A stretch of 13,611 bases of DNA. Origin: an uncultured Verrucomicrobiales bacterium (GTDB taxonomy: Bacteria; Verrucomicrobiota; Verrucomicrobiae; Limisphaerales; CANJSG01). Below are positions 6,781 to 13,611 of the stretch, one piece after another. Below the pieces are notes generated by a model. It searched no databases, was not told where the DNA came from, and saw only the letters and a program-made list of their open reading frames with translations. The translations under genes were made by a program, and so were the position numbers. The stretch is from assembly GCA_946480965.1 (NCBI GenBank), contig CAMLMI010000099.1, positions 1 to 13,611 of the forward strand, written 5' to 3'. Position 1 is the first letter of the stretch, and each line of letters starts with the position of its first letter.

Positions 6781-6924
6781 CGTAGCGCCAGCCTCCGGCT
6801 GGCCGTGCCGCAACCGTCCCGGTTGCCGTATCGCAGACGTCCCGCCTGCGAGGACGAACTTCCGACTAAGTGCGCCCGGCAAGCGCGACGCTTGCGATAC
6901 GGCCGACGGGACGTCGGCGCTACG
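6781..6924. repeat. array of five 23-bp hairpin units, three facing two
   Basis: Each unit is a 6-nt spacer beginning CGT followed by a 7-bp stem with a 3-nt loop. On the plus strand, stems are at 6787-6803, 6810-6826 and 6833-6849, exactly 23 bp apart, all with loop TCC. On the minus strand, stems are at 6902-6918 (loop TCC) and 6879-6895 (loop TCG), again 23 bp apart. Spacers are CGTAGC, CGTGCC, CGTATC and, on the other strand, CGTAGC, CGTATC. The stem left arms differ (GCCAGCC, GCAACCG, GCAGACG, GCAAGCG, GCCGACG) yet four of five pair perfectly and one has a single mismatch. A 29-nt centre (6850-6878) separates the two orientations. Confidence 0.85.
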
Positions 6925-6929
6925 TCGGA

Positions 6930-6952
6930 TCGGCGGGAGCATTCGCCCTACC
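6930..6952. repeat. solo arm of the composite palindromic element family
   Basis: This 23-bp stretch matches the right arm of elements A and B at 22 of 23 positions (one A for C). No matching left arm is nearby. It lies between the hairpin array and the ybbP start, suggesting that repeat families have been nested or partly deleted here. Confidence 0.7.
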
Positions 6953-6962
6953 CTTTCCTGAA

Positions 6963-9509
6963 ATGATCCTCCAAGTCCTCCAGCATCTCTTCCAGCCGTG
7001 GACGTGGCGCATGGCCTGGCGCGACAGCCGCCACAGCCGTCGCCGCCTGCTCGTCTTTTCGTCCGCCATCGTGCTCGGCATCGCCGCGCTCGTCGCGATC
7101 GCGTCCTTCGGCAAGAACCTGGAGCAAGCCATCGCGCTCCAGGCGCGCAGTCTCGTCGGTGCGGATCTGGTTCTGAATTCCCGCCAGCCCTTCGGCACGG
7201 AAGAAGAGACGCTGTTCCAGTCCATCGGCGGCGAACGCGCCCGCGAAACGGCCTTCTCCTCGATGGTCCATTTCTCCGCCAACCGGGGCGGACGGCTCGT
7301 CCAGGTTCGCGCCATCACCGGCAACTTCCCCTTCTACGGCGAGCTGGAGACGGAGCCCGCCGAGGCGCAGAAGACCTTCCGCACCGGCGGCGCGCTGGTG
7401 GAGGAAAGCCTGCTGCTCCAGTTCGGCGCGAAGGTCGGCGACACCGTCCGCATCGGCGATCTGGAGACGAAGATCGTGGGCGCGCTCCAGAAAGTGCCCG
7501 GGGAAACGGTCGTCTTCGCGACCATCGCGCCTCGCGTGTTCATCAGTCTGGCCGAAGTCGAGAGGGCCGGCTTGATCCGCGACGGCAGCTTGGCCCGCTA
7601 CAAGGAATTCTTCCGCCTACCGGACAGCACCGACGTCCCCGCGCTGGCCCGAAAACTCCGCCCGGAGTTCGAGCGGCTCCAGCTCTCGGCCGACACCGTG
7701 GAGCGCCGCCAGGAGCGGCTCGGACGGACCTTGGAGAACCTCACGCACTTCCTCAGCCTCGTCGGCTTCGTCGCGCTGTTGCTCGGCGGCGTCGGCGTGG
7801 CCAGCGCCATCCACACCCACGTGAAGCAGAAGCTCCCCGTGGCCGCCGTGCTGCGCTGCCTCGGTGCGACCAACGCGAAGACCTACGCCGTCTATCTCGC
7901 ACAGGCCATGGCGCTGGGCGTGATCGGCGCCACCGCCGGTGCGCTGCTGGGCGTGGCCGTGCAGCTCGGGTTGCCCGGCGTGCTGGGCGATTTCCTCCCG
8001 ATGAAGATCGACGTGGCCATCGCCTGGGGCGCGGTGGCGGAATCGATGTTCGCCGGGTTCGGCCTCTGCGTGCTCTTCGCGCTGTGGCCGCTGCTGGACC
8101 TGCGCCGCGTATCGCCGCTGGCCGCCATCCGCGCCGCCGTGCAACCGGCCACCGGTTTCGATCCCGCCAAGTGGCTCGCCGCACTGGGCCTGTTGGCCGG
8201 AGTCGGCGTCTTTCTGCTGCGCCACACCCAGCGGACCTCTCATGCCATCGGCTTCGCGGCGGCGTTGGTCGCGGCCTTCGCCGTGCTGGCGCTGGCGGCG
8301 TCCGTGCTGATGTGGACCACGCGCCGCTGGATCGCGCCGAGGCTGCCCTATCTCTGGCGACAGGGCATCGCGAACCTCTACCGCCCCGGCAACCGCACGC
8401 TCCTGCTCATGGTGTCCATCGGTCTGGGCACCTTCCTCATCACCACGCTGATCCTCGTGCAGGGTTCGCTGCTCGGTCAGCTCGGACGCGACAGCGGCAA
8501 GGGCGCGGCCAACACCGTGCTCTTCGACATCCAGCCCGACGAACGCGACGGCGTGGCCGCCCTCCTGAAGCAGCAGAACCTGCCGCTGCTGGAAGAAGCC
8601 CCCGTCATCACGATGCGTCTCTCTCGCATCCGCGACATCGACGTGGAGAACGGCGACGCCGTCCGCTCGAACAACATCCCCCGCTGGATCGCCCGCCGGG
8701 AATTCCGTTCCACCTACCGCGACACCCTGACCGACAGCGAGAAGCTCGTTGCCGGCACCTGGCCCGCGAAGAAGGAGCCCGGCACTGCGGCCTTCCCCGT
8801 GTCGCTGGAAACCGGCGTGGCCAAGGACATGGGCGTGGGCCTCGGCGACCTGATCCTGTGGGACGTCCAAGGAATCCCCATTGAGACCAAGGTCGCCGCC
8901 TTGCGGGAAGTGGACTGGCGCCGGGTGCAGCCGAACTTCTTCGCCGTCTTCCCCCCATCGGTGCTCCAGGGCGCGCCCGGCTTCCACATCATGACCACGC
9001 GCACCGATTCGCCCGAACAATCCGGCGCGCTCCAGCGCGCGCTGGGCCAGGCCTATCCGACCGTCTCCAGCGTGGACGCCACGCTCATCGTGCAGACCCT
9101 CGACGCCATCCTGGACAAGGTCGCGTTCGTCGTCCGCTTCATGGCCGCCTTCACCGTGGCCACCGGTCTGCTCGTGCTGGCCGGAGCGATCCTCACCGGG
9201 CGCTTCCAACGCATCCAGGAAAGCGTCCTCCTCCGCACCCTCGGCGCGACGCGACCGCAAGTGCGCCTGATCCTGCTGGTGGAATACGCCGCGCTGGGCG
9301 TGCTCGCGGCGTTGACCGGCATGTTGCTGGCGATGGGCGGGGCCGGGCTGCTGGCCCGCTTCGTCTTCGAGACGCCGTTCCGCCCCGACTGGGTTCCCAT
9401 TCTCGCGATGGTCGTCGGCGTCGGCGCGCTCACCGTGCTGATCGGCTGGCTCGGCAGCCGCGGCGTCCTCAGCGCCCCGCCGCTGGAGGTGCTGCGGGCC
9501 GAGACCTGA
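6963..9509 (+). CDS. ybbP: large FtsX-family ABC transporter permease, YbbP-like
   Basis: This 848-residue membrane protein pairs with the upstream ATPase. A first membrane segment lies near residues 29-48 (LLVFSSAIVLGIAALVAIA), followed by an extended periplasmic region. A first FtsX-type core is near residues 259-380 (SLVGFVALLLGGVGVASAIH, then VAAVLRCLGATNAKTY), and more membrane segments follow around 400-510. A second periplasmic region precedes a C-terminal FtsX core near 719-848 (ESVLLRTLGATRPQV, ending PPLEVLRAET). The two R-x-LGAT cytoplasmic motifs are characteristic of this family. Length is similar to E. coli YbbP. ATG 6963 is chosen over an upstream in-frame GTG at 6870 because the added residues would be encoded by the repeats at 6870-6952. 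No Shine-Dalgarno sequence is visible. Co-transcription with ybbA is likely despite the 192-bp gap. Confidence 0.92.
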   Translation: MILQVLQHLFQPWTWRMAWRDSRHSRRRLLVFSSAIVLGIAALVAIASFGKNLEQAIALQARSLVGADLVLNSRQPFGTEEETLFQSIGGERARETAFSSMVHFSANRGGRLVQVRAITGNFPFYGELETEPAEAQKTFRTGGALVEESLLLQFGAKVGDTVRIGDLETKIVGALQKVPGETVVFATIAPRVFISLAEVERAGLIRDGSLARYKEFFRLPDSTDVPALARKLRPEFERLQLSADTVERRQERLGRTLENLTHFLSLVGFVALLLGGVGVASAIHTHVKQKLPVAAVLRCLGATNAKTYAVYLAQAMALGVIGATAGALLGVAVQLGLPGVLGDFLPMKIDVAIAWGAVAESMFAGFGLCVLFALWPLLDLRRVSPLAAIRAAVQPATGFDPAKWLAALGLLAGVGVFLLRHTQRTSHAIGFAAALVAAFAVLALAASVLMWTTRRWIAPRLPYLWRQGIANLYRPGNRTLLLMVSIGLGTFLITTLILVQGSLLGQLGRDSGKGAANTVLFDIQPDERDGVAALLKQQNLPLLEEAPVITMRLSRIRDIDVENGDAVRSNNIPRWIARREFRSTYRDTLTDSEKLVAGTWPAKKEPGTAAFPVSLETGVAKDMGVGLGDLILWDVQGIPIETKVAALREVDWRRVQPNFFAVFPPSVLQGAPGFHIMTTRTDSPEQSGALQRALGQAYPTVSSVDATLIVQTLDAILDKVAFVVRFMAAFTVATGLLVLAGAILTGRFQRIQESVLLRTLGATRPQVRLILLVEYAALGVLAALTGMLLAMGGAGLLARFVFETPFRPDWVPILAMVVGVGALTVLIGWLGSRGVLSAPPLEVLRAET

Positions 9510-9859
9510 ACACGGAAACGGCCGTGGCGCGGTTGGCGCGATCCGCCGCATCGCCGAATGGCATTCGACCAACCGTCCGGATGTTTGCCGCGCCTGCGGA
9601 CTTTCACGCCGCGATACATCCGCCGGCCAGCCGGCGCTCCGAAACGGACGGAGCGTCCCAACTCGATTCCGGTGGCAGCCCAAGGGTTGGCTACCTTGGG
9701 GATTGGCCGACGGCATCGGACATCCTCAAGGTTGGAGCCCTTCTCGACGCTCTCTTTCATCGAAAAAGCAGCGCCTTTCCTTGGCTCAATCTCGGTCGGA
9801 CCCGTTCCTCCGTTCAAAAGACCGCTTGAGTCCTCGACCGCCGAAACTAGCGTCGTGGC
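9510..9859. other. 350-bp gap with several hairpins, no convincing gene
   Basis: I find no convincing coding region here although frames stay open on both strands because of GC content. Hairpins include 9621-9627 with 9630-9636 (CGCCGGC arms, 2-nt loop), an alternative overlapping stem 9635-9640 with 9650-9655, and 9679-9685 with 9694-9700 (CCCAAGG arms, 8-nt loop). A weak 5-bp stem (9511-9515 with 9522-9526) directly follows the ybbP stop. The stretch of about 9590-9830 looks like a dispersed repeat of this lineage, from my impression of similar translated fragments, unverified. Confidence 0.4.
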
Positions 9860-10642
9860 ATGAAAGCCATCGCCTTGGGATTGCTGGTTGGGCTGGGGTG
9901 CTTCTGGGGACGGGCCGCCGATGTCGTATCGGACTTCTCCTCGACCAACGAAGGCTGGACCGTCGTCAGCCACGTGCGCAGCGCGGGACCGCTCCCAGCC
10001 TCGGGCATCACCGCCTCCAACCAGACACCCGCCGTGGCCAACGGCTTCCTCCGTGTCCAGGACTTGAACGACGACTGGAACTGGATCGTCGCCCCCGCCC
10101 GCTTCCTCGGCGATTGGCGGCAATACGCCACCGCCGGCCTGGGCCTCGTCACGGACGACGCGCCCACGGTTTACGCGCTGGTGCTGTTCCTCTCCGGCTC
10201 GCACGACGGCGGGGTCACGACCAACTCGGCCTCCTTCACCTTCCCGCTCGGCAACATTCCCGCTTCGTCGCGGCTCGATCCTGTCGCGCCGCTGGCCCAG
10301 GCCCAATGGACCGTGCACACGGGCACATGGACCAACCTGCTCACGAACGTGCAGCAGTTCTGGATTCGTATGGATCTGAACAGCAACGTGGCCGGAGAAC
10401 TCGATCTCGTGGACTACGTGAAGCTGGTGGATGGGTCCGACACCACGCTGAAGATCTTCCGCGCGGTGGAGCTGGAGTTTTTCGCCCCCGCGAACGTCAA
10501 CCACCAGATCCAGGTCTCGACCGACCTGACGGTGTGGAAGAACTACGGCCTGCCCTTCGTCGGCAACGGCCAACAGCAGGTCCGCAGCGTCCGCATCGGC
10601 GACCAGGAAGGGCAGCACTTCCGCGTGCTCCGGACGCCCTGA
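9860..10642 (+). CDS. secreted protein with laminin-B-like domain
   Basis: This 260-residue protein starts with a signal peptide (MKAIALGLLVGLGCFWGRAA). The following DFSSTNEGWTVV, a strand-rich stretch with DWNWIVAPARFLGDW, and VYALVLFLSG resemble the laminin B (IV) type beta-sandwich found in bacterial secreted proteins. The C-terminal 70 or so residues (ELEFFAPANVNHQIQVSTDLTVWKNYG ending in HFRVLRTP, given here in part) look like the small beta domain common at the ends of secreted proteins in Verrucomicrobiota. No catalytic motif is seen, so a binding or surface role is more likely than an enzyme, but this is inference. It stands alone on the plus strand, facing kdsD. ATG 9860 places the signal peptide correctly; no Shine-Dalgarno sequence precedes it. 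Confidence 0.8.
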   Translation: MKAIALGLLVGLGCFWGRAADVVSDFSSTNEGWTVVSHVRSAGPLPASGITASNQTPAVANGFLRVQDLNDDWNWIVAPARFLGDWRQYATAGLGLVTDDAPTVYALVLFLSGSHDGGVTTNSASFTFPLGNIPASSRLDPVAPLAQAQWTVHTGTWTNLLTNVQQFWIRMDLNSNVAGELDLVDYVKLVDGSDTTLKIFRAVELEFFAPANVNHQIQVSTDLTVWKNYGLPFVGNGQQQVRSVRIGDQEGQHFRVLRTP

Positions 10643-10682
10643 GCCGGAACGGAGCGCGGACGGTCACGTTGCCTTGTAGAAA

Positions 10683-10815
10683 CCTTGTAGGCCGGGTTCC
10701 CTAACCCGGCGGGGCCAAGAGGTAGCCGAGGGATTCCATCGGCAGAAGCAGCGCCACCGGCCAGAGGACGACGCCCGGTCGGGGGACCGGGCCTACAGTG
10801 CGCTGGGTTACAAGG
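10683..10815. repeat. palindromic element with two hairpins between converging genes
   Basis: Outer ends CCTTGTA (10683-10689) and TACAAGG (10809-10815) are inverted, as are TGTAGGC (10686-10692) and GCCTACA (10791-10797). Inside are two perfect 8-bp stems: 10691-10698 with 10703-10710 (loop CCCT) and 10773-10780 with 10785-10792 (loop GGGG). A direct copy of CCTTGTAG precedes it at 10672-10679. It lies between the 3' ends of two converging genes, where it could end transcription in both directions, though neither stem is followed by a clear T-tract. Confidence 0.75.
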
Positions 10816-10847
10816 ACGTGATCGTGAAGGTTTCCACAGAGCAACTC

Positions 10848-11819
10848 TCACGTCAGCTTCAGCTTCGGCAGATCCTGCGAGTCGATCATCCCCACGGGCT
10901 CGCGCTTGGCGTTGACCACGATCAGGTCGTCGATGTTGCGTTCGTTGAAGATCCGCAGCGCCTCGGCCGCGAGGGCGTCTTCGCGCACGTGGACCGGGTT
11001 CTTCGTCATCACATCGGCCAGCATCGTGCCCAGCACCGATTCGTCCTCGGCCATGCGACGGCGGAAATCGCCGTCGGTGAAGACGCCGCTCAGTTTTCCG
11101 CGTTTGTCCACCACGCTCACGCTGCCCGACTTGGCCTTGGTCATGACCATGAGCGCCTCCTTCACCGTCAGCGTCTGGGGGGCCACGGCGTTGCGGACAC
11201 CGGCGCGCATGATGTCCTTCACCCGCAGCAGCAGGGCGCGACCGATGGCGCCACTGGGATGCAGACGGGCGAAGTCCTTTTCCTTGAACCCACGCGCGTC
11301 GAGCAGCGCCATCGCCAGCGCGTCGCCCATGACCAGCATCGCGGTGGTGCTGGACGTGGGCGCAAGGTTGAAGGGGCAGGCCTCTTTCGGCACGCGGACG
11401 TTGAGGACCAGATCGCTGTCCTTCGCCAACGACGAGCGGGCCGAACCGGTCAACGCCACGATCTGCACGGAGAATTGCCGGAGCGCGGGCAGCAGATTGA
11501 TCAGCTCCTCGGACTCGCCCGAGTAGCTCATGGCCAGGACGACGTCGCCGTCGCTGACGATGCCGACATCGCCGTGGAGCGCATCCACGCTGCTGAGGAC
11601 GAAGGCGGTGCAGCCGGTGCTGTTGAAGGTGGCGGCGATCTTCTGGGCCACGTTGCCGGACTTGCCGATGCCGACGAGGACGATCTTCCCTCTCCGGGCC
11701 AGCATCGCGAGCAGCAGCTCGACGACGCGGTCAAAGGACTTGTCCAAGCCGTCGCGGACGGCCTGCAGGGCGGCGATCTCGACATCGAACACTTCGCGGG
11801 CCCGTGACAGATGATTCAT
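10848..11819 (-). CDS. kdsD: D-arabinose-5-phosphate isomerase (KpsF/GutQ/KdsD family)
   Basis: This 323-residue cytoplasmic enzyme interconverts D-ribulose 5-phosphate and D-arabinose 5-phosphate, the first step of Kdo synthesis for lipopolysaccharide. It has a SIS sugar-isomerase domain (residues about 45-175) and two CBS domains (about 204-258 and 270-320), the standard layout, and its length matches E. coli KdsD. Residues corresponding to the catalytic set are present: Lys53 in GIGKSGN, a glutamate in SYSGESEE (104-105), Glu146 in VPKEACP, and His187 in RLHPSGAIG. The APTSSTTAMLVMGDALAMALL stretch is near-diagnostic of the family. It implies an LPS-type or Kdo-containing envelope. The other Kdo genes are not adjacent. 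ATG 11819 is chosen because the first helix starts there; no Shine-Dalgarno sequence is evident. The 106-bp gap upstream shows only a weak 5-bp hairpin. Confidence 0.95.
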   Translation of the reverse strand: MNHLSRAREVFDVEIAALQAVRDGLDKSFDRVVELLLAMLARRGKIVLVGIGKSGNVAQKIAATFNSTGCTAFVLSSVDALHGDVGIVSDGDVVLAMSYSGESEELINLLPALRQFSVQIVALTGSARSSLAKDSDLVLNVRVPKEACPFNLAPTSSTTAMLVMGDALAMALLDARGFKEKDFARLHPSGAIGRALLLRVKDIMRAGVRNAVAPQTLTVKEALMVMTKAKSGSVSVVDKRGKLSGVFTDGDFRRRMAEDESVLGTMLADVMTKNPVHVREDALAAEALRIFNERNIDDLIVVNAKREPVGMIDSQDLPKLKLT

Positions 11820-11925
11820 CGGGCCGAGGATGCCAACGGCGGGAAAGCGACATCAATGCGGAACCCTCCCGACCGCAGGGCCGAGCGCCCGTCGCGGAGA
11901 GCCGGTTTCCGGCAAGAAGGAAGCC

Positions 11926-12993
11926 TCAAGCTTGTTTCCGACGCCGTTGCCAAAGATGCCGTCCCGCCAGTCCCAGCAACACGCCCGACGCCGCCAGGGT
12001 TCCCGCCTCGGGCACGGGCGTGAGGGGCACCGCCTCCAGCGCGTCGATGTTTTCGCTGTCCACTCCAAAGGTTCCACGCACGTCGAACTCCGTGTTCCAG
12101 AGATGTCCTCCGTGGTCGAGGAAAGGCACGTCTTGGCCGAAGTAGCTATAGACCCAGATTTCCCCGCCATCGAACAGCACGTCGCCTCCGGGCAGGAAAA
12201 TGGGTGCGATGGAGAACAGCGATTCCCCCCCTAATCCGGCGATCGGTGGCCGCGGATTGGAACCGGGTGCAAGGCCTCCATAGGATACCTCTCCCGTCAG
12301 ATCGACGGGCCACAGCGGCGGATCCTCGAACAGTTCCGTGAGAACGAACTCGCCTTCCCACGAGAACATCAGCGCGTCCACGTCAATCTGCCCCATCAGA
12401 TCGATGATCGTCCGGTCGTCCAGCGCGACACCATTGACCGTTCCCGCACCAGGATAGAGCCCGATGGCGTAGGCCACATCGAGTTGGTAGAGCAGATGGC
12501 CTCCGGTCGTCGTCATCATCGAAGTTCCCGCCGGATCGCCCGCGAGCGAGACCACCTCGATGTTGGAACTTCCCTCGGGGCCCCAGACCTCCAACGAGTT
12601 CAGGTCATGCACCCCGTGGGCGTTCACCTGGGCCTTGGTGGCCCAGACGCCGCCGGCTCCGTCCGGGTTCTCATACCAGATGCTGGCGCCGGGCGAATCG
12701 CCCTCGACCGAAAAGAGCAGCGACGCCCGGTTGGCCCTGACCGGAGCCAGGAGCGCGTCGGCGCGATGGGCCGTTGCGTCCACTTGGGGCCAGTATTTCG
12801 GCCCGTTGGCGACGGACCCGCTGCCGTCCCAAAGCAGGATGCGGCCCGCATCGAGGACGTTTCCAAGATCGGTGTATTCCTTTCCCGGAACCGCGATGGG
12901 CGCGAGCGGCGCCGCACCCCGGAGCGCGGTGTTTCCGGCCAATCCCACGAGGGTGCCGGCGAAGAGGGAGATGGTTGTGGTGGATGTCTTCAT
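11926..12993 (-). CDS. secreted PEP-CTERM-like protein, first of two tandem paralogs
   Basis: This 355-residue protein has an N-terminal signal (MKTSTTTISLFAGTLVGLAG). It ends in a sorting-type tail: VPEAGTLAASG, a hydrophobic stretch, then a basic cluster (RRRKQA). This is the PEP-CTERM plan (motif, membrane segment, Arg-rich end) recognised by exosortase-type enzymes, with PEAGT in place of the usual PEPS/T. The body is acidic and strand-rich and belongs to no family I recognise. Its distal half contains FDGGEIWVYS, FLDHGGHLWNTEFDVRGTFG and SENIDALEA, which recur almost unchanged in the neighbouring gene. It probably ends up in the outer envelope, matrix or surface. No exosortase gene is in the window. 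ATG 12993 places the signal; the preceding sequence has no Shine-Dalgarno match. Confidence 0.82.
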   Translation of the reverse strand: MKTSTTTISLFAGTLVGLAGNTALRGAAPLAPIAVPGKEYTDLGNVLDAGRILLWDGSGSVANGPKYWPQVDATAHRADALLAPVRANRASLLFSVEGDSPGASIWYENPDGAGGVWATKAQVNAHGVHDLNSLEVWGPEGSSNIEVVSLAGDPAGTSMMTTTGGHLLYQLDVAYAIGLYPGAGTVNGVALDDRTIIDLMGQIDVDALMFSWEGEFVLTELFEDPPLWPVDLTGEVSYGGLAPGSNPRPPIAGLGGESLFSIAPIFLPGGDVLFDGGEIWVYSYFGQDVPFLDHGGHLWNTEFDVRGTFGVDSENIDALEAVPLTPVPEAGTLAASGVLLGLAGRHLWQRRRKQA

Positions 12994-13106
12994 GAGTGTG
13001 GTTTTTCAGTTGGCCCGTTCTCCGAATTTCCAAGAAACATCAGCATGCCGCGCCACCCTGGTAAGCTCCGACCAGAGGATGGACCACGCGTGAGCGCCCA
13101 CGAGCC

Positions 13107-13611
13107 CTAGATCGCAGATCGCGGCGACCGCGCCCCCAGGCCCATCAGGCCGGCGAGAAAAACGGACGCCGCCAACGTCCCGGCCTCCGGCACAGGAGCC
13201 GGAGCGGGCAGAGCCGCGAGCGCGTCCACGTTCTCCGAAAAGACGCCGAACGTGCCCCGCACATCGAAGGCGGTGTCCCAGCGATGCCCGCCGTGGTCCA
13301 GGAACCGCGCGGCTTCGTCGCTGCCAAGGGTGTAGGTCCAGATTTCACCGCCATCGAAGATCACCTGCCCGTCGTAGCTGATCGGCTGGATCGAAAAGAG
13401 AATCTCATCGCCCACAAAGGCCCCGAGCGGCACCGGATCATCCCATTCCAGGTCCAGGACCGAGTCGTCGGTCCCGTTGCGGAAATACATCAACGCATCG
13501 AGTCCCAAGCTGAATTCGGTCAACAACCCGATTACCCCGTCGTCCAGCGGCACGCCGTTGACTTGCCCCGCACCGGGCACGAGCCCGACCGCGCGGGCCA
13601 GTTCGTCCCGC
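13107..13611 (-). CDS. secreted PEP-CTERM-like protein, second tandem paralog (partial, 5' end outside window)
   Basis: The frame is open to the right edge, reading RDELARAVGLVPGAGQVNG before the visible conserved part, so the start lies outside; a GTG at 13580 is internal, since the paralog has the equivalent residues (LDVAYAIGLYPGAGTVNG). Shared blocks with the adjacent gene are VNGVPLDD, LDALMYF, FDGGEIWTYT, FLDHGGHRWDTAFDVRGTFG and SENVDALAALP. It too ends with VPEAGTLAAS and a hydrophobic segment, but its tail (LGARSPRSAI) has a weaker basic end than its neighbour, so sorting may differ. The 113-bp gap to the downstream paralog contains no clear terminator, so the two may be co-transcribed. 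Function unknown. Confidence 0.82.
   Translation of the reverse strand, partial: RDELARAVGLVPGAGQVNGVPLDDGVIGLLTEFSLGLDALMYFRNGTDDSVLDLEWDDPVPLGAFVGDEILFSIQPISYDGQVIFDGGEIWTYTLGSDEAARFLDHGGHRWDTAFDVRGTFGVFSENVDALAALPAPAPVPEAGTLAASVFLAGLMGLGARSPRSAI

Larger units (their letters stand above)
6767..6961 (+). other. 64-codon reading frame bridging ybbA and ybbP across the hairpin array
   Basis: The ATG at 6767 overlaps the ybbA stop as ATGA, and the frame runs open to TGA at 6959-6961, one base before the ybbP ATG (6963). Its translation (MNTLAVAPASGWPCRN and on) is dictated by the repeat units and has no recognisable domain. It may be a by-product of insertion of the array at a former coupled junction, or translated only to carry ribosomes from ybbA to ybbP. 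I do not claim a functional protein. Confidence 0.35.

Noticed and set aside
6781..6924. CRISPR array reading of the regular units
   Set aside because: Spacing is regular, but the parts that vary are themselves palindromic, units invert halfway, and the constant parts are only 3-6 nt, so repeat-spacer logic does not fit.
9511..9526. Intrinsic terminator after ybbP
   Set aside because: Only a 5-bp stem and no T-tract.
7617..9716. 699-codon open frame antisense to ybbP
   Set aside because: It mirrors a clear membrane-protein gene, its translation is Arg/Gly/His/Gln-rich low complexity with no domain, and high GC explains the lack of stops.
9053..10618. 521-codon minus-strand frame across the 9510-9859 gap
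   Set aside because: Flanking parts are antisense to two real genes; within the gap it has a fair internal Met, but only repeat-like sequence and no domain.

Overview
This is a GC-rich bacterial window with nine well-supported genes or gene parts and an unusual load of structured repeats in the gaps between them. The secreted proteins with PEP-CTERM-like tails (PEAGT variant), a laminin-B-like secreted protein, the near absence of Shine-Dalgarno sequences and the palindromic and short-tandem repeats suggest a Verrucomicrobiota member (Pedosphaerales/Limisphaerales-like). That placement is inference from style; no marker gene is present.

Layout. Bases 1-90 hold what looks like the 5' end of a minus-strand lipoprotein gene, followed by a composite palindromic element (91-245) and a short tandem repeat (274-303). 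Bases 339-4831 are a minus-strand run of three genes: a BatA-like von Willebrand factor A membrane protein, an Fe(III)/polyamine-type periplasmic binding protein, and a two-halved ABC permease. No ATPase for this importer is in view. Three heptanucleotide arrays sit in the 5' part of the binding-protein gene, and a double-hairpin repeat sits in frame inside the permease. A second composite palindrome lies at 4965-5114.

Bases 5168-9509 hold tesA (minus), divergent from ybbA-ybbP (plus). This is the E. coli arrangement: a periplasmic SGNH esterase/thioesterase beside a LolD-like ATPase and a large FtsX-family permease. The tesA/ybbA divergent region carries inverted GATTRA hexamer arrays. Between ybbA and ybbP lies the most striking structure of the window: five 23-bp units, each a 6-nt spacer plus a 7-bp hairpin with a 3-nt loop. 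Stem sequences differ from unit to unit while pairing is kept, and the units face each other as three plus two. A 64-codon reading frame spans it exactly, from an ATGA overlap with ybbA to a stop one base before ybbP.

Bases 9510-9859 have no convincing gene but several hairpins. A secreted protein gene (9860-10642, plus) converges on kdsD (arabinose-5-phosphate isomerase, minus), with a palindromic element between them (10683-10815). The window ends with two tandem paralogous PEP-CTERM-like secreted proteins on the minus strand, the second cut by the window edge.

The genes are mostly cell-envelope functions (lipoprotein/lipid export, Kdo synthesis, surface proteins). The best candidate for something undescribed is the hairpin-unit array at 6781-6924, with the paired composite palindromes next.
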